Below are positions 1 through 9,569 of a stretch of 64,000 nt of DNA, one piece after another. Numbering within the stretch: the stretch's first letter is position 1; every line of letters begins with the position of its first letter. A model generated the notes under the pieces. The model was not told where the DNA came from and ran no database searches. It was given only the letters and a program-made list of their open reading frames with translations. Origin of the DNA: Lysobacter firmicutimachus (GTDB lineage Bacteria; Pseudomonadota; Gammaproteobacteria; Xanthomonadales; Xanthomonadaceae); NCBI RefSeq assembly GCF_037027445.1, contig NZ_JBANDL010000002.1, positions 5,154,001-5,218,000 of the forward strand, given 5' to 3'. The translations under genes and the position numbers were made by a program.

Positions 1-1058
<1,058 letters not shown>

Positions 1059-2013
1059 TCGCTTCGAGTCGGCTGCAAAGGCTGTCGCTGCCGGGGTCGG
1101 AGAGCGGCGCCCGGCCAGACATTAGCTATTGGGATCCAGCGGAAATTATAGCACCTCGCGCCCCCCTGCCCCCTGGGTCCCCCGCCCCGCGCGGGGCAGC
1201 GGCCTCTCAGCGCGTCCCAGGCGCGGGAAAGCCCCCGAACTGAGGCGGCGCACGGACCGTTTCGGGCGCCGGGCGACGCCCCCGAGGCGCGACAGTATTC
1301 GGGCGGGCGGGCGGACGCCGCCGGTTCTGCGCCGGTTGGAGCTTGGCTGCGCGGGCCCGGATCGGATCGGCCCGAATCGGCCGGCGGCCGTGGCGAGCGG
1401 GCAAGCAGGCGCGCCGCAGCGTTGTCATTGCACGGCCGCGCGGCGGCGGGTCGAAGCGGGCGCGCAGCCCGGTCGGGCCGCGCATTGGGCGCGGGTGGTC
1501 CGCGTTCGGCCAACCATCGCGACACGCCCGCGGCGCACCGCGCCGATCGCGCCCGCAATCGGCCGCCTGCGACGGGCGGCGTTGCCGGGATAGGCAGCCG
1601 GGCCGGCTCATCGATGCGGCCTGCGGCGCGCGGACGACGGGGTATTCGAGGCTCGCCCGGCCCAGGCTGGCGAGTACCGCCGGGCTTCGCGCCTGCTTGG
1701 CCTCCGAACCGGTGCAGCCCCCGGGTTCGGCCGCCCATACGGCCCGGCCCGAGGGCAGAAGCGGCTCATCCGCATGGCCTGCCCGCGCCGGCCGCCATCC
1801 CGGCGGACGGTTCGAGGCAGGCACAAGCGCGCTCGGACCGGCATCGCCGCCTCCCCCAAGGGCGAACGATTCGACAGTGGCGCCTATGGCGGGGCTTGTC
1901 TCGGAGCGGGGTGAACCGGGCCAGCGGACAGCGGGAGACTTGCCCGCACCCACGGTTCCACGTGGAACACCACCCAGCCGGGAGGTTTGCCTTGTTCCAC
2001 ACGTCGGCGAGGA
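1059..2013. other. Long gene-free interval between recF and gyrB
   Basis: These 955 bp are extremely GC-rich. Open frames exist on both strands, but they overlap in several frames at once and encode Arg/Pro/Ala/Gly-rich strings with no recognisable domain, as expected of random high-GC sequence. The promoter and leader of gyrB must lie at the left end. A perfect parS palindrome sits near the right end and an incomplete parS-like half (GTTCCACACGT) near 1994-2004. I see no terminator, tRNA or conserved small ORF. Confidence 0.6.
1954..1969. other. parS: parS site 1 (ParB-binding palindrome)
   Basis: Contains the perfect 14-bp palindrome GTTCCACGTGGAAC at 1955-1968, identical to the core of Pseudomonas-type chromosomal parS sites. 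It lies just downstream of the recF stop codon, in the recF-gyrB gap. ParB loads here and organises the origin region for segregation by ParA/SMC; parA and parB themselves are not in the window. Confidence 0.92.
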
Positions 2014-3099
2014 TCACTCCGGCCGGAGGGTTCCATGTTCCACGTGGAACCGAGCCACTTCGACCTCCATGTCGGCCAGCGCTGGCGGCGGCTCGGTGCC
2101 GGTAATGAAGACCTGGGCCTGACTGGCGATCAGGCGCTCCAGGACTCGGCGCTGATGGCGGCGGTCCAGCTCAGAGGCGAGGTCGTCCAAGGCGATCACC
2201 GGCCATTCGCCTTGGACCTGGGCGTGCTGCTCGGCTTGGGCCAGCAGAGCGACCAGCGCCACCAGCTTGGCCTGGCCGCGCGACAAGGCCTCGCGGCCGG
2301 GGATCGCGCCGTAGCCGATCCGCCAGTCCGCGCGGTGCGGGCCCACCGAGGTGAAGCCCTGCTGCTGGTCGCGTTCGCGGGCCAACAGCAGGGCATCGGC
2401 CAGGGGAAACTCATCGCGGCGCCAACCCGGCGCATAGTCCAGGCGAATCGAGCCCAGTCCCGGCGCCAACTCGGCTGCGAACGCGGAAAAGCGGGGTTGC
2501 AGCTCGTCCAGGTACTGCTGGCGTCGCCGGCTCAGCGGTTCGCCGGCCTCGGCCAGCTCGTGATCCCAGGCGTCCAATTGCCCGTCGCGGGCGCGGGCCT
2601 TGAGCAGGGCATTGCGCTGTTTCAGCGCCCGGGTGTAGCGCCGCCACAGCGGGGTGAAGTCCGGTTCCACGTGGAACAAGCCCCAATCCAGGTAGCGGCG
2701 ACGGATCTCGCCGGGCCCGGTGATCAAGGCGTGGCTGCCGGGTTCGAAGCTGACCACGGCCAGGGCGGCGCAGAGCTCGCCGAGCTGGGACACGCTCTGG
2801 CCGTCGAGCCGGCCGACCCAATCCTGGCCGCTGTGGCGCAATCCGGCCTTGCGGCGCTGCTCGCGCCGGGCTTCCTGCCATTCGACGAAGACTTCCAGGG
2901 CCGGGTCGCCCGCCCGGATCAGCCCGTCGCGGACGCGGCCGCGGAAGCTGCGGCCGTAGGCCATCAAATGCAGGGCTTCGAGCAGGCTGGTCTTGCCCGC
3001 GCCGTTCTCGCCCGTAATCAGGTTGATCCCGGGCGCCGGCCACAGGCTCACTTCGGCGAAGCGGCGCAAGCCGCGGGCGTCCAGGCGGGTCACATGCAT
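2014..3099 (-). CDS. recF: DNA replication and repair protein RecF
   Basis: SMC-like ATPase that helps load RecA through RecFOR at gapped DNA. The predicted 361 residues match the family length. The Walker A motif GENGAGKT is at about residues 30-37, the ABC-type signature region LSRGQAKLVALVALL lies in the C-terminal part, and Walker B is PVIALDDLASELD. The start MHVTRLDARGLRRF at 3099 was chosen because the open frame upstream has no RecF similarity. Two perfect parS palindromes lie within the gene, each encoding the same Phe-His-Val-Glu peptide. A terminator closes dnaN upstream, so recF probably has a separate promoter in the 3100-3559 gap. Confidence 0.97.
   Translation of the reverse strand: MHVTRLDARGLRRFAEVSLWPAPGINLITGENGAGKTSLLEALHLMAYGRSFRGRVRDGLIRAGDPALEVFVEWQEARREQRRKAGLRHSGQDWVGRLDGQSVSQLGELCAALAVVSFEPGSHALITGPGEIRRRYLDWGLFHVEPDFTPLWRRYTRALKQRNALLKARARDGQLDAWDHELAEAGEPLSRRRQQYLDELQPRFSAFAAELAPGLGSIRLDYAPGWRRDEFPLADALLLARERDQQQGFTSVGPHRADWRIGYGAIPGREALSRGQAKLVALVALLAQAEQHAQVQGEWPVIALDDLASELDRRHQRRVLERLIASQAQVFITGTEPPPALADMEVEVARFHVEHGTLRPE
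2036..2051. other. parS: parS site 2, inside the 3' end of recF
   Basis: TGTTCCACGTGGAACC; perfect 14-bp core at 2037-2050. It falls in the last codons of recF and encodes Phe-His-Val-Glu, so the DNA site and the protein C-terminus are constrained together. Confidence 0.92.
2663..2678. other. parS: parS site 3, inside recF
   Basis: GGTTCCACGTGGAACA; perfect 14-bp core at 2664-2677. It again encodes Phe-His-Val-Glu (FHVEPDF context) in the middle of recF, in the same frame as site 2. Confidence 0.92.
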
Positions 3100-3559
3100 C
3101 GGGAAATGATGGCAGATCGGGCCCGGGGCCGGAGAGGGCCGTGGCGACGGTTCGGCGAAGCGCCCAGGTCGGCATGGGGCTTGAGAGGCGGTTCGAATGG
3201 GGGAACGGTCGCTTAAGTGCTTGTTCGGCTTGGTTACGCCGCTGAACCAGGGACTCGGGGCGGAATCGTCCCCGCTTGGCGGGCCGGGGGACGCCATGCC
3301 CTTGTCGGGCCGGATCGGCAGTGGCGGATTGCCCGCTGGCCGCGTCAAGGCAGTGGCTGCGGGGCAGGTTCCTCTGGAGGCTGACTGACTTCGCTGCCTT
3401 TCCGGCGGGGAATTCGAGCGTCAATGAGGGGAGGTAGGCCTTGGACTGGCTGCGGGTCCCCCGGGGTCGCGGCTGGGCCGCGCGCCCTCCGGCGATGGTT
3501 TCGCGCTTCGGTCGCTGACGTCGTCCTTGGCTTTTCTGCGCGTCCCTGGGCCAAAACGA
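3100..3559. other. Gene-free interval between dnaN and recF
   Basis: About 460 bp between the dnaN terminator and the recF start. No ORF with protein-like composition is seen. Since dnaN ends in a strong terminator, a promoter for recF is expected here, but I could not pick out a convincing -35/-10 pair in this GC-rich sequence. Confidence 0.5.
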
Positions 3560-3586
3560 AAACGCCCGGCGCGGGGCCGGGCGTTT
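3553..3586 (-). terminator. Rho-independent terminator of dnaN
   Basis: An 11-bp perfect stem (3560-3570 with 3576-3586; arms AAACGCCCGGC / GCCGGGCGTTT) with a 5-base loop, followed on the minus strand by TTTTCGTTTT. It separates dnaN transcription from recF. Confidence 0.88.
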
Positions 3587-3588
3587 CG

Positions 3589-3604
3589 TGTTCCACGTGG
3601 AACC
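3589..3604. other. parS: parS site 4, between dnaN and its terminator
   Basis: TGTTCCACGTGGAACC; perfect 14-bp core at 3590-3603. It lies in the 3' untranslated stretch of dnaN, three bases from the terminator stem. Confidence 0.92.
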
Positions 3605-3633
3605 GGACGAATCCGGTTCCGGTACGACTGGGG

Positions 3634-4734
3634 TCAGAGCCGCAGCGGCATGACCACGTGGCGGCAACGCTCGTTCGAGGCTTCGCGCACCAGCGCCGAG
3701 GAGTTGGCGTCGCGCAGGGCCAAGACCACGTGTTCGTCGCGCAGGGCGCCGAGAGCGTCGAGCAGGTAGTTGACGTTGAAGCCCACCGCCAGGTCGTCGA
3801 CCTTGGTGTCGGCTTCGACTTCTTCCTGCGCCTCTTCCTGTTCCGGATTGTGCGCGCTGATCTTGAGCTGGCCCGGCGATACCTCGATGCGCACGCCGCG
3901 GTACTTCTCGTTCGAGAGGATCGCGGCGCGCTGCAGCGAAGCGCGCAGGGTTTCGCGCTCGATCCGCACCTCGCGGTCGGCGCCGATCGGGATCACCGCT
4001 TCGTAATCGGGGAAGCGGCCGTCGATCAGCTTGCTGGTGAAGGTGACATCGTCGCGCTTGACCCGGATGTGGCCGCGGCCCATTTCCAGTTCCAGCTCGC
4101 GTTCGCCTCCCTCCAGCAGGCGCTGCAGTTCCTGCACGCCCTTGCGCGGCACGATGATCTGGCGCTTGGTCTGCGAACCGCCTTCGAACGCGGCTTCGCA
4201 CAGGGCCAGGCGATGGCCGTCGGTGGCGACGCAGCGCAGGCTGGATTCGCGCAGGTCGAACAGCAGGCCGTTGAGGTAATAGCGCACGTCCTGCTGGGCC
4301 ATCGCGAACGCGGTGCGTTCGATCAGCTCCTTCAAGGCCGCTTCCGGCACCCGCACGCGTTCGGTGGCTTCGACCTCATCGATCGACGGGAAGTCGTTGG
4401 CCGGCAGGCTGGCCAGGGTGAAGCGCGAACGCCCGGCCTGGACGGTGATCTTCTCGGCGGCCTGACTGACGGTGACCTTACTGCCGTCGGGCAGGGCGCG
4501 AATGATCTCGAACAGCTTGCGCGCCGGGATCGTGGTTTCGCCGTCCTTCGCGTCGTCCACGGCGACTCTGGAAATCATCTCGACTTCCAGATCGGTACCG
4601 GTCAGCGAAAGCTGCCCGTCGGTGACCTGGACGAGCAGGTTGGCGAGGACCGGCAAGGTCTGCCGGCGTTCGACGACATTGACCACCTGGGCCAACGGCT
4701 TGAGAAAGACTTCGCGTTGCAGACTGAAACGCAT
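3634..4734 (-). CDS. dnaN: DNA polymerase III sliding clamp (beta subunit)
   Basis: Forms the ring-shaped dimer that tethers DNA polymerase III and other enzymes to DNA. The 366-residue protein has the usual length and the family start MRFSLQREVFLKPLAQVVNV followed by RRQTLPVLANLL. Three clamp domains follow, and the C-terminus ends HVVMPLRL, matching the family's V-M-P-x-R-L ending that forms part of the partner-binding pocket. It is transcribed leftward, downstream of dnaA across the likely origin, and closed by a strong terminator. Identity is certain. Confidence 0.98.
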   Translation of the reverse strand: MRFSLQREVFLKPLAQVVNVVERRQTLPVLANLLVQVTDGQLSLTGTDLEVEMISRVAVDDAKDGETTIPARKLFEIIRALPDGSKVTVSQAAEKITVQAGRSRFTLASLPANDFPSIDEVEATERVRVPEAALKELIERTAFAMAQQDVRYYLNGLLFDLRESSLRCVATDGHRLALCEAAFEGGSQTKRQIIVPRKGVQELQRLLEGGERELELEMGRGHIRVKRDDVTFTSKLIDGRFPDYEAVIPIGADREVRIERETLRASLQRAAILSNEKYRGVRIEVSPGQLKISAHNPEQEEAQEEVEADTKVDDLAVGFNVNYLLDALGALRDEHVVLALRDANSSALVREASNERCRHVVMPLRL

Positions 4735-4911
4735 GCGGACCCCTTGGCCGTCTGTGGGACTAAGCCCAAAACAAAAGAGATGTATAAATCAAAAGCTTGG
4801 TGGTGATGGAGCAGCGAAAAACACTGGAAAACCAAAGTAATTATTTGATTTGCAAGGGTTTTTCATCACTCCGAACCCTGTTGGAAGCGGCCTGGGGAAG
4901 GCGGTAGAACC

Positions 4912-4920
4912 TGTGGATAA
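4912..4920 (-). promoter_or_regulatory. DnaA box 1
   Basis: TGTGGATAA, the perfect reverse complement of the consensus TTATCCACA, at the edge of the AT-rich stretch in the dnaA-dnaN gap. Confidence 0.85.
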
Positions 4921-4947
4921 AAATCGGGCGGATCGCCCGCGCTTTAT

Positions 4948-4956
4948 TTATCCACA
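4948..4956 (+). promoter_or_regulatory. DnaA box 2
   Basis: TTATCCACA, a perfect consensus match, inverted with respect to box 1 and preceded by TTTAT. Confidence 0.85.
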
Positions 4957-5255
4957 GCTTGTACGAGCGTCATCCCCGAACTTATGCCTTTCGCGACAAC
5001 CACTTAGCCAGTACCTTGTGTCCATCGGCGCTGCGGCGGTGCCGATCAGGGCAGCGACGCGGTCACCGGGACCGAGGTCTCTGGCCCGGTGCGGAACCGG
5101 ACCGGCCGAACCGGGCGAGCGCAGCCGCGAGGCGCGGACGACCGGAACGGCGGACCGGCGCGGCGGAACCGGCCGACCCGAAACGATGCACAGCGGTACT
5201 GCAGCAGCGGTCTTGCGATCTCCTCGGATGAGCGCGAACCGCCGCGCGGTCGAAC

Positions 5256-6599
5256 TCACTCGCTGAGCTTGCGGATCAGCTTGTCCCAATCCTCGCGCAG
5301 CTTGCCGTCGGTTTCCATCAAGGTGCGGATCTGCCGGCAGGCGTGCAGCACGGTGGTGTGGTCGCGACCCGCAAAGGCGTCGCCGATCTCCGGCAGCGAG
5401 TGTTCGGTCAGCTCCTTGGTCAGCGCCATGGCGACCTGGCGCGGCCGGGCCAGCGAACGCGTCCGCCGTTTCGACAACAAGTCCTTGATCTGTAGGCCGT
5501 AGTAGTCTGCCACGGTCTTCTGGATGTTGGGGATGCCGATCGCCTGCTGCTGCGCGCGCAGCAGATCGCGCAGGGTTTCCTGGGCGAACTCGACAGTGAC
5601 GGCGCGGCCGGTGAAGTTGGCCCGGGCGGTCAGGGTGTTGAGGGCGCCTTCCAGGTCGCGCACGTTCGAGCGCATCTTCTTGGCCAGCAGGAAGGCGACT
5701 TCCTCCGGAATCGCGGCGCCGCGCTCCTTGGCCTTGGAGATCACGATCTGGGCGCGGGTCTCGAAGTCCGGCGGCTCGATCGCCACCGACAGGCCCCAGG
5801 CCAGGCGCGACTTCAGCCGCGGCTCCAGGCCCTCGACTTCGCGCGGGTAGCGATCGCAGGTCAGGATGATCTGCTGCTTGCCGTCGAACAGCGCATTGAA
5901 GGTATGGAAGAACTCTTCCTGGGTGCGGTCCTTGCCGGCGAAGAACTGGATGTCGTCGATCAGCAGCGCGTCGACGCGCTGGAACTGGCGCTTGAACGCA
6001 TCCATGGTCTTGTCCTGCAGCGCCTTCATCATCGCGCTGAAGAACTGCTCCGAACGCAGGTACATGACCCGCATCGCCGGATTGGCGTCGCGCATGGCGT
6101 TGCCGGCGGCGAACATCAGATGGGTCTTGCCCAGGCCGGTGCCGCCGTACAGCAGCAGCGGGTTGTGCGCGCGCTCGCCGGGCTTCTGCGCCGCCTGCCA
6201 GGCGGCGGCGCGGCCGAGCTGGTTGCTGCGGCCTTCGACGAAGTTGTCGAAGGTGTAATGGGTGTCGAGATTGCCCTGGAACGGCTCCGCCGGTGCGCTC
6301 GCGACCGGACGCGGCGCGACAGCGCCCGCCGCGGTCTCGGCCGGCGGGGCGATCGGCGCCACCCGCGGCAGCGAGCCGATTTCCAGGCTGACCTCGCCGC
6401 TGCCGGCGAAATACGACAGCAGCTCGCGGATCCGCGCCAGATAGCGCTCGCGCACGTGTTCGACCACGAAGGCGTTGGGCGCGTACAGCACGGTCACGTC
6501 GTCGCGACGCGTCGCCTGCAGGGGCTTCAACCAGGTATGTACGTCCTCGACCGGAAATTCGGCTTCAAGGCGTTCGAGGCAGCGGGGCCAGGCTTCCAT
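5256..6599 (-). CDS. dnaA: Chromosomal replication initiator DnaA
   Basis: AAA+ ATPase that binds DnaA boxes and opens oriC. From the start [20 protein letters not shown] the protein has 447 residues. Domain I is at about 1-80, followed by an Ala/Pro-rich linker to about 108. The AAA+ core has Walker A GGTGLGKT (152-159) and Walker [10 protein letters not shown] (about 212-220); the C-terminal DNA-binding domain carries [14 protein letters not shown]. The open frame continues upstream, but that part is unrelated to DnaA. A possible -10 element (TATAAG, minus strand, 6616-6621) lies just upstream. Identity is certain; the start is likely. Confidence 0.97.
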   Translation of the reverse strand: MEAWPRCLERLEAEFPVEDVHTWLKPLQATRRDDVTVLYAPNAFVVEHVRERYLARIRELLSYFAGSGEVSLEIGSLPRVAPIAPPAETAAGAVAPRPVASAPAEPFQGNLDTHYTFDNFVEGRSNQLGRAAAWQAAQKPGERAHNPLLLYGGTGLGKTHLMFAAGNAMRDANPAMRVMYLRSEQFFSAMMKALQDKTMDAFKRQFQRVDALLIDDIQFFAGKDRTQEEFFHTFNALFDGKQQIILTCDRYPREVEGLEPRLKSRLAWGLSVAIEPPDFETRAQIVISKAKERGAAIPEEVAFLLAKKMRSNVRDLEGALNTLTARANFTGRAVTVEFAQETLRDLLRAQQQAIGIPNIQKTVADYYGLQIKDLLSKRRTRSLARPRQVAMALTKELTEHSLPEIGDAFAGRDHTTVLHACRQIRTLMETDGKLREDWDKLIRKLSE

Positions 6600-6826
6600 C
6601 TGTGTAATGCGTCTTCTTATACGTGTAACTGACTCGGTCGGCCGGCCTGGCGGCGCAGCAGACGAAAGCGGCCGTGCGCACGATGCGGACATCGCGCCTG
6701 ACAAGGCCGGGGGGTCGGTCAGACTACCATCGCGACCGGGTCCGGAACAGGACTAATCCACAGGTTCATGCACAGGCTGCCCGGCGGCCGGGGTGTACCC
6801 GCGCAAACACCAAGCCAAACAAAGGC

Positions 6827-6855
6827 TTGACCCGCCCCAAGGGCGCCCCTAGAAT
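6827..6855 (+). promoter_or_regulatory. Sigma70 promoter of rpmH
   Basis: A -35 element TTGACC at 6827-6832 and a -10 element TAGAAT at 6850-6855, spaced exactly 17 bp, lie 38 bp before the rpmH start codon. It is the clearest promoter in the window and probably also serves rnpA and yidC. Confidence 0.85.
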
Positions 6856-6893
6856 TCGCGGTCCACTCGTCGTCACCCATTCCAGAGCCGATC

Positions 6894-7034
6894 ATGGCCA
6901 CCAAGCGCACCTACCAGCCCAGCAACCTCAAGCGCAAGCGCGACCACGGTTTCCGTGCCCGCATGGCGACCGCCGACGGCCGCAAGGTTCTCGCCCGTCG
7001 TCGTGCCAAGGGCCGCAAGCGCCTCTGCGCCTAA
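6894..7034 (+). CDS. rpmH: 50S ribosomal protein L34
   Basis: A 46-residue basic ribosomal protein: begins [20 protein letters not shown], continues [20 protein letters not shown] and ends RKRLCA. This matches L34 over its whole length, with the family's conserved K-R-T-Y-Q-P-S start. The frame is plus strand with stop TAA at 7032-7034. It is the first gene of the rightward rpmH-rnpA-yidC group, divergent from dnaA, the classical origin-proximal arrangement. Confidence 0.98.
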   Translation: MATKRTYQPSNLKRKRDHGFRARMATADGRKVLARRRAKGRKRLCA

Positions 7035-7095
7035 GCCGTTTCAGCCGTCTGCGCCGATCGCGACGATCCGGCGCGGCGCGGCCTGAGCGTCTGCG

Positions 7096-7530
7096 ATGAA
7101 TTCGAACCGCTTCCCGCGCACCGCGCGGGTTCGCGCGCGTTCCGATTTCGACCGAATCTTCAAGCATGGCCGGCGCGTGGCGCTGCCCGTGCTCGCTTTG
7201 CATTTCCAGGCCGATCCGGCGGTGCCGGCGCGCCTGGGCCTGGCGGTCTCGCGCAAAGTCGATCCGAACGCGGTCGGCCGTAACCGCATCAAACGCGTGC
7301 TGCGCGACACCTTCCGCCATCTGCGCGGTGAGCTCGCCCCCGGCGACTACGTTCTGGTCGCCCGGCCGGGCGCCTCGCGCTGCAACGGCGAGGAACTGCG
7401 CAACCACTTCCGCAGTCTGCTCAAGCGTGCCGGCGCCTGGCCTGGCCTCGCATTGCCCGCGACTGCCGCGACCGGCACAATGCCGGCCGCTTCCCCTTCC
7501 GCCCCCATGCCGGACTCCGGTCCCGGCTGA
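7096..7530 (+). CDS. rnpA: Ribonuclease P protein component
   Basis: Protein subunit of RNase P; with the RNA subunit it removes 5' leaders from pre-tRNAs. The 144-residue product contains the conserved RNR signature in GRNRIKRVLRDTFR and the preceding basic beta-sheet surface. An Ala/Pro-rich C-terminal tail of about 25 residues follows, longer than in most homologues. It starts 61 bp after rpmH and ends 15 bp before yidC. The small gene yidD, often found between rnpA and yidC, is absent here. Confidence 0.96.
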   Translation: MNSNRFPRTARVRARSDFDRIFKHGRRVALPVLALHFQADPAVPARLGLAVSRKVDPNAVGRNRIKRVLRDTFRHLRGELAPGDYVLVARPGASRCNGEELRNHFRSLLKRAGAWPGLALPATAATGTMPAASPSAPMPDSGPG

Positions 7531-7545
7531 GCCTGCCTGCTGCCC

Positions 7546-9270
7546 ATGAACCAGACCCGTGCTTTCCTGATCCTCGCCTGGCTGATGGTGGCGACCTTGC
7601 TGTGGATGGAATGGGGCAAGGAGAAGTCGGCGCCGCCGGCGCCGCCGCCGGCCGCCCTGGCGCCGGCCAGCAGCGTGCCCTCGGCCGCCGCGGCCGCGCC
7701 CAGCGCCGCCGGCGTGCCGGGCGCGCCCAGCGCGGTGCCGACCCCGGCCGCGCCGGGCGCTGCGGTCAGCGCCGCCACCGCCGGCAACGATGGCCTGGTC
7801 ACCGTCACCACCGACGTGCTCAAGGTCAACCTGCGCGGCGGCGAAATGAGCGAGGCCGACCTGCTCAAGTACCCGGTGACCTCGGACAAGGACAGCCCGC
7901 CGATGCGGCTGCTGGCCAGCGACGCCACCTTGTACTTCGTCGCCCAGAGCGGCTGGGTCAGCCAGGGCAAGCCGGCGCCGACCCACGAGTCGGGTTTCCG
8001 CTACGCCGGCGCCCAGCGCAACCTGGCCTTGAACCCGGGCAGCAACGAGATCGCCGTGCCCTTCGTCTGGACCGGCGCCGACGGCGTCAGCATCCAGCGC
8101 ACGTACACCTTCCGCCGCGGCGACTACGCCGTGCGCGTGCGCGACGAGGTGACCAATGCCGGCACCGCGCCGTGGCAGGGCTACGTCTACCGCCAGCTCA
8201 GCCGCGTGCCGCGCGAGCTGGCCCACAAGGGGCCCTTCAGCCCCGAGCAATACAGCTTCCAGGGCGCGGCCTGGTACAGCCCGACCGACAAGTACGAGAA
8301 GCGCAAGTTCGACAAGTTCGCCGAGGACGGCAAGCTCGACAAGTCGGTCACCGGCGGCTGGATCGCGATGCTCCAGCACCACTTCTTCGCCGCCTGGATT
8401 CCGGGCGAGAAGGACGCGGGCCAGTTCTCGCTCGAACAGCTCAACGCCGGCGCCGCGCCGCAGTACCTGATCCGCGACCTCGGCCCGGGCGTCAACGTCG
8501 CTCCGGGCGCGAAGGCCAGCACCGAGGCGCGCCTGTGGATCGGCCCCAAGCTGGTCAAGCAGATCGAAGCGCAGAAGGTGCAAGGCCTGGACCGCGCGGT
8601 CGACTTCAGCAGCTACAGCATCTTCGCCACCCTGGCCAACGGGCTGTTCTGGCTGCTCGATAAGCTGCACGGCCTGTTCGGCAACTGGGGCTGGGCGATC
8701 GTCGGCCTGGTGGTGCTGCTGAAGCTGGCGCTGTATCCGCTGTCCGCCGCGCAGTACAAGTCGGCGGCCAAGATGCGCAAGTTCCAGCCGCGCGTCGCCC
8801 AGCTCAAGGAGCGCTACGGCGACGACAAGCAGAAGTTCCAGATGGCGCTGATGGAGCTGTACAAGAAGGAGAAGATCAACCCGGTCGGCGGCTGCCTGCC
8901 GGTGCTGCCGCAGATCATCATCTTCATGACGCTCTACTGGATGCTGGCCGAGTCGGTCGAGCTGCGCCACGCGCCGTGGTTCGCCTGGATCCAGGACCTG
9001 ACCGCGCGCGATCCGTTCTTCGTCCTGCCGGTGATCAACATCGCGATCATGTGGACGACGCAGAAGCTGACCCCGATGACCGGCATGGACCCGGCGCAGG
9101 CCAAGATGATGCAGTTCATGCCGCTGATCTTCGGCGTGATCCTGGCCTTCCTGCCGGCCGGCCTGGTGCTGTACCAAGTCGCCAACGGCGGCCTCGGCCT
9201 GCTGCAGCAGTGGCTGACCACCAAGCGCTACGCCGAACAGCCGGCGGGCAGCGGCAAAGACAAGAGCTGA
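7546..9270 (+). CDS. yidC: Membrane protein insertase YidC
   Basis: Inserts and folds inner-membrane proteins, alone or with SecYEG. It has 574 residues. An N-terminal membrane anchor ([20 protein letters not shown]) is followed by a long Ala/Pro linker (about residues 27-85), a large periplasmic beta domain, and the conserved C-terminal multi-span insertase core. That core includes [20 protein letters not shown], then [23 protein letters not shown]. Length and layout are those of gammaproteobacterial YidC. A terminator follows. Confidence 0.98.
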   Translation: MNQTRAFLILAWLMVATLLWMEWGKEKSAPPAPPPAALAPASSVPSAAAAAPSAAGVPGAPSAVPTPAAPGAAVSAATAGNDGLVTVTTDVLKVNLRGGEMSEADLLKYPVTSDKDSPPMRLLASDATLYFVAQSGWVSQGKPAPTHESGFRYAGAQRNLALNPGSNEIAVPFVWTGADGVSIQRTYTFRRGDYAVRVRDEVTNAGTAPWQGYVYRQLSRVPRELAHKGPFSPEQYSFQGAAWYSPTDKYEKRKFDKFAEDGKLDKSVTGGWIAMLQHHFFAAWIPGEKDAGQFSLEQLNAGAAPQYLIRDLGPGVNVAPGAKASTEARLWIGPKLVKQIEAQKVQGLDRAVDFSSYSIFATLANGLFWLLDKLHGLFGNWGWAIVGLVVLLKLALYPLSAAQYKSAAKMRKFQPRVAQLKERYGDDKQKFQMALMELYKKEKINPVGGCLPVLPQIIIFMTLYWMLAESVELRHAPWFAWIQDLTARDPFFVLPVINIAIMWTTQKLTPMTGMDPAQAKMMQFMPLIFGVILAFLPAGLVLYQVANGGLGLLQQWLTTKRYAEQPAGSGKDKS

Positions 9271-9321
9271 GCCGTCGCTGCGAGTGCAGCGAATCGGTTC
9301 CACCCAGTCGATCCACGCAAG

Positions 9322-9342
9322 GCCCGCCCTCAGGCGGGCTTT
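9322..9342 (+). terminator. Rho-independent terminator of the rpmH-rnpA-yidC group
   Basis: Perfect 7-bp GC stem GCCCGCC / GGCGGGC (9322-9328 with 9333-9339), CTCA loop, followed by TTTGCGTTT. Confidence 0.8.
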
Positions 9343-9362
9343 GCGTTTGCGCAGATACCGGG

Positions 9363-9526
9363 GTGGGAGCGGCGCAAGCCGCGACCGCCGCAACGGTGTG
9401 CGCAAGCGTCGCAACCGGAGCCCGGACCTGCGAGCGCTCTTGCCCGAACCGCACGATCCGGTCGGGCTTCGGACTGCGGCGTGGTATTCGACCGCTGCGG
9501 TGGTCGCGGCTCGCGCCGCTCCTACA
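9363..9526. repeat. Inverted pair of REP-like palindromes
   Basis: GGAGCGGCGCAAGCCGCGACC at about 9366-9386 and its inverted form (GGTCGCGGCTCGCGCCGCTCC) at 9502-9522 flank about 110 bp between yidC and mnmE. Each unit forms a small hairpin (GCGGC / GCCGC). The same unit recurs at 20.4, 21.8, 23.4, 54.5 and 57.0 kb, always between genes. Confidence 0.8.
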
Positions 9527-9569
9527 GGGGCAGCGGCCGTTTCACGGCGGCCCGCGCCGGACCACTATC

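Larger units (their letters stand above)
4735..5255. other. oriC: Probable chromosomal replication origin (oriC), dnaA-dnaN interval
   Basis: A 521-bp gene-free interval between dnaN and dnaA. Its left part (about 4764-4870) is strikingly AT-rich for this genome, with runs such as ACAAAAGAG, TGTATAAATC and TAATTATTTGATTTG, and fits a DNA-unwinding element. Two perfect DnaA boxes (TTATCCACA) lie next to it in opposite orientations, 27 bp apart. The right part is ordinary GC-rich sequence. The dnaA-rpmH gap is the alternative origin site in related bacteria; here it has only one imperfect box (TAATCCACA at 6754-6762). Confidence 0.8.

Noticed and set aside
1207-1953. Several overlapping open frames in the recF-gyrB gap
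   Set aside because: They occupy multiple frames on both strands with Arg/Pro/Ala-rich sequence and lack ribosome-binding sites; none looks like a protein.
6754-6775. DnaA-box-like sequences before rpmH (TAATCCACA, TCATGCACA)
   Set aside because: The first has one mismatch and the second two or more, and there is no AT-rich stretch; not called as an origin.
6928-9414. Long minus-strand open frame (828 codons) opposite rnpA and yidC
   Set aside because: It is antisense to two certain genes, has the Arg/His/Ala-rich composition of a mirror frame in high-GC DNA, and shows no domain.
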